Shown one piece after another: positions 1 through 5,420 of a stretch of DNA of 5,420 nucleotides. The translations under genes were made by a program, and so were the position numbers. This DNA is from CAZUTK01 sp964623265 (GTDB lineage: Bacteria > Electryoneota > B3-LCP): NCBI GenBank assembly GCA_964623265.1, contig CAZUTK010000106.1, positions 1 to 5,420 of the forward strand, written 5' to 3'. The notes beneath the pieces were generated by a model. The model did no database searches. It was not told the origin of the DNA and saw nothing but the letters and a program-made list of their open reading frames with translations. Positions within the stretch are counted from its first letter, which is position 1. Each line of letters begins with the position of its first letter.

Positions 1-55
1 CACCTTGACGGCCGGCGAGCAGAGCTTCACCGGCAAGATGGTGATGATGAAGTAA
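1..55 (+). CDS. 3' end of a gene with a T9SS-like C-terminal tail (partial)
   Basis: Only the last 17 codons are present, read in the frame starting at base 2 and ending with TAA at 53-55. The peptide is TLTAGEQSFTGKMVMMK. Seen: a short Ala-Gly turn, then a Lys and hydrophobic run ending in a terminal Lys. This closely resembles the last strand of the T9SS type A sorting domain and parallels the end of the downstream carboxypeptidase (KAGSFEDVKKLLLVK). Known: such tails direct Sec-exported proteins through the outer membrane by the type IX system in FCB bacteria. Inferred: the missing gene encodes a secreted or surface protein. The hairpin and terminator that follow directly support this as a real gene end. 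The function of the rest cannot be judged. An ordinary protein that happens to end this way is possible given the short length. Confidence 0.62.
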   Translation, partial: TLTAGEQSFTGKMVMMK

Positions 56-71
56 CAGCGCTTGAGATTGC

Positions 72-93
72 CTCTGAAGGGAAACCTTCGGAG
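72..93 (+). other. 9-bp hairpin with GAAA (GNRA-type) tetraloop in the 3' UTR
   Basis: Bases 72-80 (CTCTGAAGG) pair with 85-93 (CCTTCGGAG) over nine positions, one being a G-U wobble, closed by the loop GAAA at 81-84. It lies 16 bases after the stop codon of the upstream gene and 12 bases before the terminator stem. No T tract follows it, so it is not itself an intrinsic terminator. A role in stabilising the 3' end of the mRNA is possible but is inference. Confidence 0.5.
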
Positions 94-105
94 AGCATGA
101 GCGGG

Positions 106-139
106 GCGAGGGGCGTGAGATCACGCCCCTCGCTTTTTT
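106..139 (+). terminator. Rho-independent terminator of the upstream gene
   Basis: A perfect 13-base inverted repeat (106-118 with 121-133, left arm GCGAGGGGCGTGA) forms a very G+C-rich stem, and six T residues follow at 134-139. The innermost pair must open, leaving 12 pairs and a four-base loop. The stem and T tract are in the right order only for the plus strand, so this ends the gene that stops at 55 and insulates the carboxypeptidase gene from it. Confidence 0.92.
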
Positions 140-213
140 CTACATCGCGAGTTTGAACTATATCTGATCACATAATTGACATAGATAAAAAGGATCCGCT
201 TAAAAGAAATTGC

Positions 214-242
214 TTGATTTCGCTCTTGAAAATCAGTATATT
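214..242 (+). promoter_or_regulatory. Candidate sigma70-type promoter of the carboxypeptidase gene
   Basis: TTGATT at 214-219 (four of six matches to TTGACA) and TATATT at 237-242 (five of six to TATAAT) are separated by exactly 17 bases. They lie in the A+T-rich stretch between the upstream terminator and the gene. Transcription would begin near 249, giving a leader of about 27 bases that contains the Shine-Dalgarno site. Promoters in A+T-rich DNA are easily matched by chance, and Bacteroidota-type sigma factors read other motifs, so this is a candidate only. A TTGACA at 176-181 is an alternative -35 but has only poor -10 partners (TTAAAA or TAAAAG). Confidence 0.4.
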
Positions 243-265
243 AAAAAATATAAAAGACAAACAAT

Positions 266-270
266 AGGAG
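266..270 (+). promoter_or_regulatory. Ribosome binding site AGGAG deciding the start at 276
   Basis: AGGAG sits five bases before ATG at 276. The frame remains open upstream to a TTG at 210, but that codon has no such site, and starting there would place 22 charged and polar residues before the signal peptide. The start at 276 is therefore preferred. Confidence 0.85.
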
Positions 271-275
271 ATGCT

Positions 276-3050
276 ATGTGGAGAATGCGTCTGTTGATAG
301 TTGTTGTGCTAATGCCATTTCTCGCTGGAAGTGGCTCTCAGGCGGAAAATAGTGAAAAGTATCACCAGATCCTCATCCCGGACGCATCACCCAGTGTCAT
401 TCGGACATTGGGTGAATTAGGGTTTCCTCTGGATGATGCCGTCAGCTCAAAGGAGGGCGGACTGGAGATGCCTTTGAGCGAATCGGAAATCGCTTTGCTG
501 AAGAGTCAGGGGATTTCATATCGCATTGTGCAGGAGGATCTGGAGAAATACTACGGGGAGATCTGCGCCGCTAATTTGAAGCAAATTCCACCTTACCGCG
601 ACACCGATCCGGTTCATATGAAATATGGCTCTATGGGCGGCTTCTACACCTTCCAGCAGATCGTCGCGGATCTGGATTCCATGCGGCTTCTCTATCCCAA
701 TCTCTGCACGGCGAAAGCCGTCATCGGCAACGGCTGGAATGAAAATCCCATCTATATGGTGAAGATATCGGATAATCCGGATCAGAACGAGGATGAACCG
801 GAAGCCTTATTTGACGCTCTGCACCACGCGCGGGAACCAAGCGCCTATACCGCTACTCTATATGCGATGTGGTATCTTCTGGAAAACTACGGCACCAACC
901 CGGAGATCACCTATCTGGTGGATAACCGCGAACTTTACTTTGTTCCAGTGGTGAATCCGGACGGTCTGCTTTACAACCAGACCACCAATCCCAACGGCGG
1001 CGGGATGTGGCGGAAGAATCGGCGGAACAACGGGAGCAGTTACGGGGTGGATCTCAACCGCAACTACCCTTATCAATGGGGATATGACAACATCGGATCC
1101 AGTCCCACGCCCAGTTCGGAAACCTACCGCGGTCCCAGCGCAGGATCCGAGCCGGAGACGCAGGCGATGATGGCGTTCGTCAACAGCCATGAGATAAAGA
1201 CCGCTATGACGTCGCACACCTACGGCGATAAATACCTTTGTGCATACGGCTATGCCAATGTGCCGCCGGAGCATTACGACGTGCATATGGATTATATGGG
1301 TTTCGCCGCGCAGAACAACGGGTACGCTTTCGGTTACGCCTACGCCATCGAGTATGCATCAAACGGCAGAACTCAGGATTGGCAGCTCCATCAGCATGAC
1401 ATCATCAACCTCGAGCCGGAGATCGGCGGTCAGGGGTTCTGGCCTTCCGTTTCCAATATTATGCCGGAGGCGGCGGAGAATTTGAAATGCTTCCTCAATC
1501 AAGCCTGGTGTGCCGGTGGTCAGGTGGTCCTGTCGTCGTTGACGGTTCAGGACGGCTATCTGACCCCCGGGCAGACGGAAAATCTGATCGGCACGCTGTT
1601 CAATCGCGGTTGGGGGACGTCGGAAGCGGTCACGTACGAGGTGACGGAATCCGATCCCTATATAACGCTCATCGCCGCTTCCGCCGTGGCGCCCCCGCTG
1701 CAGAGGCGCACGTCCGTGGACAATTCCTCCGCGCCTTTCGTCGTGAACGTGGCTTCCAACTGCCCCATCGGACATTCAGTTCAATTCACGGTGAACATTC
1801 ATCAAGGCAGTTATATACACAGCAGCGAGGTATCGCTGATGGTTGGAGAACCCACTGTCTTCTTCGCCGACGACGCCGAATCGGGTATGGGCAACTGGAC
1901 TGTGTCGAACTCCTGGTGGCTGGATAACAACAATCCTCACGGAGGAATCTACGGTTTTTCGGATTCCCCCGGAAGGAATTATTACAACAACGCCAATGCC
2001 GTCATGACGTTGACGCAGCCGATCAACCTGAGCTCGGCGACCGTCGCCTGGCTCGACTTCTGGACGCGCTGGGACATCGAAGCCAGTTGGGATTTCGGCC
2101 AGGTAGAAGTCTCCACCAACGGTTCGACCTGGACGCCGATCGCTGGCCTTTACACGGAACCCGGCAGCGGTCAAGGGCAACAACCTGCTGGACAACCCGG
2201 CTATGACGGCAGCCAGCTCACCTGGGTTCACGAATTCATGGATTTGACTCCCTATGCCGGGCAAGCGTATTTCAAATTCCGCTTTGAATTCAAATCCGAT
2301 GGCGGCGTAGTGGGGGACGGCTGGTACGTGGACGACATCAAACTGCTGGGCTTCACGGGAGTCGTTCCGCCGCCCAATGTAACGATTTCAATGACGCCCA
2401 TCGGAGCGCCCATCCAAATTCCCGCTTCCGGCGGATCCTTCAGTTTCGATGTCGGCGTGGTGAATCAGGAAGGAAGCACGCAGACCTTCGCCGCCTGGAT
2501 TATGGTGACACTGCCGAACGGATCGCCGTATGGTCCGGTTCTGGGTCCTATAACCCTGACTCTGCCGGCAGGACTAAGCATCACCCGGACACGGACTCAA
2601 ACCGTCCCGGGATCGGCACCCGCTGGAAATTACACCTATTCCGGCTTCGTCGGGCTATACCCCACAGTTGTATGGGATCAAGACAGTTTTCCGTTCACCA
2701 AGCTGGCTTCGGGCGACGGCATGCCGGTTATTGGCTGGGAAAATTCGGGTGAGAGCTTCGATCTGACGACGACGGGGAGCGCTCCGTCGGAATTTGCCAT
2801 GATCGGGGCGTATCCGAACCCGTTCAATCCGAGCACGGCCATCCGTTTTTCGCTGCCGGAAGCAGCGCAGGTTATGCTAGAGATTTATGACATCAACGGT
2901 CGGCAGGTCGCAGTTCCAGCGAACGGCTGGAAGGAAGCTGGAGCACATGAAGTGATTTTCGACGCTTCATCGCTGACGTCCGGGTTGTACTTCTGCAGAA
3001 TGAAGGCTGGTTCGTTCGAGGATGTGAAGAAGCTGCTGCTGGTGAAGTAA
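276..3050 (+). CDS. Secreted M14 zinc carboxypeptidase with T9SS sorting domain
   Basis: This 924-residue metallo-exopeptidase should remove C-terminal residues from peptides outside the cell. Seen: a signal peptide with probable cleavage after A23 (SQA|EN); a likely propeptide at about 28-95; and a catalytic domain at about 110-400. Compared with bovine carboxypeptidase A, zinc ligands are H184, E187 (HARE) and H314 (SHTYG). R246 (WRKN) matches Arg127, N261-R262 (LNRNY) match Asn144-Arg145, Y360 matches Tyr248 and E382 (PEIGG) matches Glu270. Spacing from Y360 to E382 is identical to the bovine enzyme, so it should be active. The specificity position Ile255 is Q367. After it come an Ig/CARDB-like domain (415-526), a jelly-roll domain resembling those of immune inhibitor A or MAM proteins (529-693), a beta-rich domain (697-810) and a T9SS type A sorting domain (about 840-924, YPNPFNPST from Y846). 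Carboxypeptidase T is less than half this length; the excess is accessory domains. It has its own promoter candidate and terminator. Confidence 0.95.
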   Translation: MWRMRLLIVVVLMPFLAGSGSQAENSEKYHQILIPDASPSVIRTLGELGFPLDDAVSSKEGGLEMPLSESEIALLKSQGISYRIVQEDLEKYYGEICAANLKQIPPYRDTDPVHMKYGSMGGFYTFQQIVADLDSMRLLYPNLCTAKAVIGNGWNENPIYMVKISDNPDQNEDEPEALFDALHHAREPSAYTATLYAMWYLLENYGTNPEITYLVDNRELYFVPVVNPDGLLYNQTTNPNGGGMWRKNRRNNGSSYGVDLNRNYPYQWGYDNIGSSPTPSSETYRGPSAGSEPETQAMMAFVNSHEIKTAMTSHTYGDKYLCAYGYANVPPEHYDVHMDYMGFAAQNNGYAFGYAYAIEYASNGRTQDWQLHQHDIINLEPEIGGQGFWPSVSNIMPEAAENLKCFLNQAWCAGGQVVLSSLTVQDGYLTPGQTENLIGTLFNRGWGTSEAVTYEVTESDPYITLIAASAVAPPLQRRTSVDNSSAPFVVNVASNCPIGHSVQFTVNIHQGSYIHSSEVSLMVGEPTVFFADDAESGMGNWTVSNSWWLDNNNPHGGIYGFSDSPGRNYYNNANAVMTLTQPINLSSATVAWLDFWTRWDIEASWDFGQVEVSTNGSTWTPIAGLYTEPGSGQGQQPAGQPGYDGSQLTWVHEFMDLTPYAGQAYFKFRFEFKSDGGVVGDGWYVDDIKLLGFTGVVPPPNVTISMTPIGAPIQIPASGGSFSFDVGVVNQEGSTQTFAAWIMVTLPNGSPYGPVLGPITLTLPAGLSITRTRTQTVPGSAPAGNYTYSGFVGLYPTVVWDQDSFPFTKLASGDGMPVIGWENSGESFDLTTTGSAPSEFAMIGAYPNPFNPSTAIRFSLPEAAQVMLEIYDINGRQVAVPANGWKEAGAHEVIFDASSLTSGLYFCRMKAGSFEDVKKLLLVK

Positions 3051-3070
3051 AGGGTCTGGCACGAATGCAA

Positions 3071-3122
3071 GGAAGCTGTCCTGAAAGAGCGGTTGCTCTA
3101 TCGGGCCAGCTTCCTTTTTTTT
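3071..3122 (+). terminator. Rho-independent terminator of the carboxypeptidase gene
   Basis: The stem starts with eight pairs (GGAAGCTG at 3071-3078 with CAGCTTCC at 3107-3114). A T-C mismatch follows, then five pairs (3080-3084 with 3101-3105, one G-U), an A-A mismatch and five more pairs (3086-3090 with 3095-3099) closed by the loop GGTT. Eight T residues follow at 3115-3122. On the minus strand the same hairpin is followed by TTGCATTCG, which is a poor T tract, so it is directional and serves the gene ending at 3050. Confidence 0.92.
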
Positions 3123-3137
3123 CGAATGGTTTAGAAA

Positions 3138-5036
3138 CTACATCGTCATCAACAATTCCATCGATTTTTTCGGATTGATCAACTTCACGGTCCGGTCTCC
3201 CGCCTGTTTTATGTCGCAGCCCTTTTCGATTAAAGTTCGAACCTGAATCGGCGTAAGATCCGGTCGCAAAGCGAACAATTTCGCCGCCAAATTGGTGACA
3301 TTGGGTGAGGACATAGAAGTGCCGCTGAGCTTCATCTGATCGCCGCCCGGGACGCAGCTCAGAACTTCGAATCCGTTGGCGTACACATCCACTTTGCCGA
3401 AACTGGTGAAATCGGTTTCTTCCCCCGCTTGATCCACCGCTCCGACGGAGAGAATATGAGGTAGATCAAAGCTGCTGGGGATATATTCGGCGAAATTGAC
3501 GTCGTTATCGGCGTTCCCGGCGGAAGTGATGAAGAGGATTTCCGGAGCGGATTGAATCGCCTGCCATAGACCGTTCCTTTCAATTTCGAAGATCTTTCGA
3601 GTCAGCTCTTTCTGCTCCTGAGGCGATCCACCCGCGGCGTTGGCTTCCAGCGCGTCGCGGATCTCGTCCAGGCTGTTTCCCCAGCTCATATTGACGACGC
3701 GAACCCCGTGCGCTTTGAAGTAGGCGACGGTTTCGATCATCATCAGCGAGTCTTTTCGGGCTTGTTCGATGGTGGGGCATTCCGGAATCAGCGTATGCCC
3801 GAAAGTCAGTCGAGCCGGCAACAAGCGCGCGAAAGGATTGCCCTGCGCCGCAATGCCCGCGACGTGCGTCCCATGACAGTAATTGGCATATTGATTGATA
3901 TCCTCTATGAAGGGCTTTACTTGCGCTTGTTCCAGCCCGGCGAGGATTCCCTTCAGTTCCGCAGATTCTTCGCTTTCGATGTTGGAAGAGAGATCCGTCA
4001 AGCCTTTCATCAAGCGTTGCAAGCGGGGACGGTTGGCGCCGACGTCGCCGATGGGATACAACAGTTCCGGGGTTTTATCCGCATGCAGGTCGTACGCGAT
4101 GCCGTGGACGTCGTCCACATAGCCGTTGTTGTCGTCATCCACGCCGTTTTGCGGAATCTCCGCCGGATTCACGAAGAGCCTGCCGGGGAAGACCTGAGTG
4201 TCTGTGCCGGAGTCCCAGATGGCGACCACTACGGGATGTGCGGCGTCATGATCCGCCAGAGTCACTTCGCGTTCCGCCCAAATGTCGGGTTTCTTCACTT
4301 CATGCGCGGCGAGATAAGGAGATAAAACTTCGACTATAATGTCCTTGTACGGGATGAAATGCCGCGTCGAATAACCCGAACTGATCAGAGTCAACGCGAT
4401 GTCTTTGCTGATCTCTCCCCCACTTTGATCCAGGATGGGCTGTATTCTGGATTCGAGGAATCCCGCGATCAAAGTCTGAGAAGAAATTTCTGCCTGACCT
4501 TTTGCGGCTTTCAAATCCGCCTCCACAATCTCGTAAGGTAGAGCGTTGACGCGCGCCGTGTAGTTTTCCCTGACGGCGGTCTGCAGGTCTTTTGTACCGG
4601 ATTTCAGAGCTTCTACGTATGAAAGCGTGAATATCCCCGTCATCAACCGCGAAGACTCTTTGTCCTCCAGTTCCTTGCGTTTGGAGAGATACTGCAAATA
4701 ATCGTCGTATCTTTTTTCCAGAATAGCGATCATCCCAAGATTGCCATAAAATTCTTTCAACGTCGTCTTGTCCTGAATGTCGTATTTCTTCAGGTCCGCC
4801 TCCAGATCCTTCCTGACTTCCTTCGCGAGTTTCAGCAGCGCTTTGTCGTCTGTTAAGAAATTCACCGCCTTGACCTTGACTTTGTAACTGTGAGGCGGCA
4901 GGTCATCCAGTTTCTCGATCTTGATCTTGCCGGTTGATGTTTGCGTGTACTGAGCCGCGTAAAGCAGAGACTGGGTGTTGAGGTTGTATGCGACGAAGAA
5001 CGCCATCGCAGTGCAGAATAATAGCCTGATTTTCAT
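3138..5036 (-). CDS. Exported subtilisin-like serine peptidase (family S8), atypical architecture
   Basis: This 632-residue endopeptidase has a Sec signal peptide (cleavage near A27/A28; no lipobox Cys). Residues about 30-255 are helix-rich and Lys/Glu-rich, with a TPR-like stretch (FYGNLGMIAILEKRYDDYL); I see no I9-type propeptide pattern. The catalytic domain runs from about 265 to 632. The triad is D275 (AIWDSGTD), H388 (CHGTHVAG) and S574 (GTSMSSP), with oxyanion Asn N508 (SAGN), so it should be active. An acidic loop at 300-309 (DDDNNGYVDD) resembles calcium-binding DxDxDG loops. Asp and His are 113 residues apart against 32 in subtilisin; the extra part holds a helical segment at about 325-385. 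The protein ends at the usual last helix of the fold, with no T9SS tail, so a periplasmic location is inferred. The start is ATG at 5036, five bases after AAGGGG; the overlapping GTG at 5039 would leave only two bases. It lies 123 bp downstream of a same-strand gene and converges on the carboxypeptidase. The family call is secure; substrate and location are not. Confidence 0.93.
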   Translation of the reverse strand: MKIRLLFCTAMAFFVAYNLNTQSLLYAAQYTQTSTGKIKIEKLDDLPPHSYKVKVKAVNFLTDDKALLKLAKEVRKDLEADLKKYDIQDKTTLKEFYGNLGMIAILEKRYDDYLQYLSKRKELEDKESSRLMTGIFTLSYVEALKSGTKDLQTAVRENYTARVNALPYEIVEADLKAAKGQAEISSQTLIAGFLESRIQPILDQSGGEISKDIALTLISSGYSTRHFIPYKDIIVEVLSPYLAAHEVKKPDIWAEREVTLADHDAAHPVVVAIWDSGTDTQVFPGRLFVNPAEIPQNGVDDDNNGYVDDVHGIAYDLHADKTPELLYPIGDVGANRPRLQRLMKGLTDLSSNIESEESAELKGILAGLEQAQVKPFIEDINQYANYCHGTHVAGIAAQGNPFARLLPARLTFGHTLIPECPTIEQARKDSLMMIETVAYFKAHGVRVVNMSWGNSLDEIRDALEANAAGGSPQEQKELTRKIFEIERNGLWQAIQSAPEILFITSAGNADNDVNFAEYIPSSFDLPHILSVGAVDQAGEETDFTSFGKVDVYANGFEVLSCVPGGDQMKLSGTSMSSPNVTNLAAKLFALRPDLTPIQVRTLIEKGCDIKQAGDRTVKLINPKKSMELLMTM

Positions 5037-5041
5037 CACGA

Positions 5042-5047
5042 CCCCTT
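5042..5047 (-). promoter_or_regulatory. Ribosome binding site AAGGGG of the S8 peptidase gene
   Basis: On the minus strand AAGGGG is followed by TCGTGATG. The spacer is five bases to the ATG at 5036 but only two to the overlapping GTG at 5039. The same five-base spacing is seen for the carboxypeptidase gene, which favours ATG. Confidence 0.7.
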
Positions 5048-5101
5048 TTTCGTTATAAGTCTAATTCAATATTCTTCTTTGTGTTAACTGTCTTATCGGG
5101 A

Positions 5102-5122
5102 AGAATTTTCCTTGAAAATTCT
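5102..5122. repeat. Perfect A+T-rich inverted repeat upstream of the S8 peptidase gene
   Basis: AGAATTTTC (5102-5110) and GAAAATTCT (5114-5122) are exact reverse complements separated by three bases. The repeat lies in the 123-bp gap between the two minus-strand genes, about 65 bp upstream of the S8 start. No T tract follows on either strand, so it is not a canonical terminator. It could be an operator for a dimeric regulator or a weak RNA hairpin; neither can be decided here. No convincing -35/-10 pair is visible in the rest of the gap (5037-5159), although 5051-5090 is A+T-rich. Confidence 0.45.
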
Positions 5123-5159
5123 GGAAATCTTCACAGCGGAGGAAGTCCTCGAGACTGAC

Positions 5160-5420
5160 TTATTTTAAGATCAGAATTTTCTGGGATGCTTTGATCCCTT
5201 CCGATTCCCAAACTACGAAGTAGACGCCGCTCGGTGATGAAACGGAACGAAAGCTCAGGTTATATTCTCCGACCCGATAAAATCGCTCTGGGATTTCCGC
5301 AACTTTCTGCCCGCGGATGTTATAGAGATCGAAGCGGGTATGGCCAGCTGAGAGCACTTCCAACTGCAGGTTCTGCAGAGAGCCGTACGAGGTTATACGT
5401 AGCTTCGGCTGATTGGAAAG
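5160..5420 (-). CDS. 3' end of a gene with a T9SS type A-like C-terminal domain (partial)
   Basis: The last 86 codons are present, open from the right edge of the window to TAA at 5160-5162; the start lies outside. The segment reads as a C-terminal sorting domain: a first strand pair (NLQLEVL), the hallmark FDLYNIRGQKVAEI, then VGEYNLSFRSVSSPSGVYFVVWES and the end SQKILILK with terminal Lys. Known: this pattern (IYNxxGQxV, SGxYF, Lys-rich last strand) typifies T9SS type A domains in FCB bacteria. The YPNPFN-type motif that normally precedes it is absent from the visible part, so this is a variant subtype. Inferred: the full protein is exported and released or anchored at the cell surface. Its main function is outside the window. 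It is transcribed toward the S8 peptidase gene, and no clear terminator separates them, so co-transcription is possible. Confidence 0.8.
   Translation of the reverse strand, partial: LSNQPKLRITSYGSLQNLQLEVLSAGHTRFDLYNIRGQKVAEIPERFYRVGEYNLSFRSVSSPSGVYFVVWESEGIKASQKILILK

Noticed and set aside
210..275. N-terminal extension of the carboxypeptidase to the in-frame TTG at 210
   Set aside because: There is no Shine-Dalgarno site before it, it would put charged residues ahead of a clear signal peptide, and it overlaps the best promoter candidate. ATG at 276 has AGGAG at ideal spacing.
858..2264. Open frames on the minus strand opposite the carboxypeptidase gene (858-1286, 1359-1775, 1776-2264)
   Set aside because: They are antisense to a well-supported coding region, have low-complexity Arg, Val and His-rich translations, and show no recognisable domain. 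They are by-products of the codon use of the real gene.
3708..4325. 205-codon open frame on the plus strand opposite the S8 peptidase gene
   Set aside because: It lies wholly within the conserved S8 catalytic region on the other strand, and its translation (Phe, Arg and Val-rich) shows no motif or domain.
4950..5036. Lipoprotein signal in the S8 peptidase
   Set aside because: The only Cys near the N-terminus (C8) lies at the start of the hydrophobic segment and not in a lipobox; the sequence fits an ordinary Sec signal peptide.
5052..5057. TATAAC on the minus strand as a -10 box for the S8 gene
   Set aside because: Transcription would start within the Shine-Dalgarno site, leaving no usable leader, and no -35 lies at the right distance.
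5139..5150. Small GAGGA/TCCTC inverted repeat as terminator of the partial minus-strand gene
   Set aside because: There are only about four stable pairs and no T tract on the minus strand after it.
1..5420. Mobile elements, CRISPR arrays, tRNA or rRNA genes, toxin-antitoxin or phage genes
   Set aside because: Reading both strands showed no direct-repeat arrays, terminal inverted repeats, transposase motifs or structured RNA genes.

Overview
The window is about 5.4 kb of protein-coding bacterial DNA holding two complete genes and the 3' ends of two more. It most likely comes from a member of the FCB (Fibrobacterota-Chlorobiota-Bacteroidota) group, probably one of its candidate phyla of the Cloacimonadota, Zixibacteria, Marinimicrobia or KSB1 kind rather than a classical Bacteroidota. 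The reasons are the C-terminal sorting domains of the type IX secretion system (T9SS) type A on three of the four genes (one with the YPNPFNPST motif, one only a tail), the moderate G+C content, and the style of the multidomain secreted peptidases. The phylum is an inference and cannot be settled from this sequence. The genetic code looks standard (stops TAA, TAG and TAA).

Layout, left to right. Positions 1-55 are the last codons of a plus-strand gene with a T9SS-like tail. A GNRA-capped hairpin (72-93) and a strong rho-independent terminator (106-139) follow. A candidate sigma70-type promoter (214-242) and a Shine-Dalgarno site (266-270) lead into a 924-residue zinc carboxypeptidase of family M14 (276-3050). 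It has a signal peptide, a probable propeptide, a complete catalytic domain, three beta-rich accessory domains and a T9SS sorting domain. A long terminator hairpin (3071-3122) closes it. Converging on it from the minus strand is a 632-residue subtilisin-like serine peptidase of family S8 (5036 down to 3138). It has a signal peptide, an unusual helix-rich N-terminal region and an intact Asp/His/Ser triad with a long insert between Asp and His. It has no T9SS tail. Upstream of it on the same strand, 5160-5420 is the 3' end of another gene with a T9SS-like sorting domain.

Taken together, the region looks like a locus for exported proteins: an endopeptidase (S8) and an exopeptidase (M14) that could act in sequence on protein substrates, next to two further proteins probably destined for the cell surface or the medium. 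That they work together is inferred from adjacency only. The two peptidases are convergent, so they are not co-transcribed. I see no RNA genes, mobile elements, CRISPR arrays or defence genes. The least ordinary part is the architecture of the S8 peptidase.
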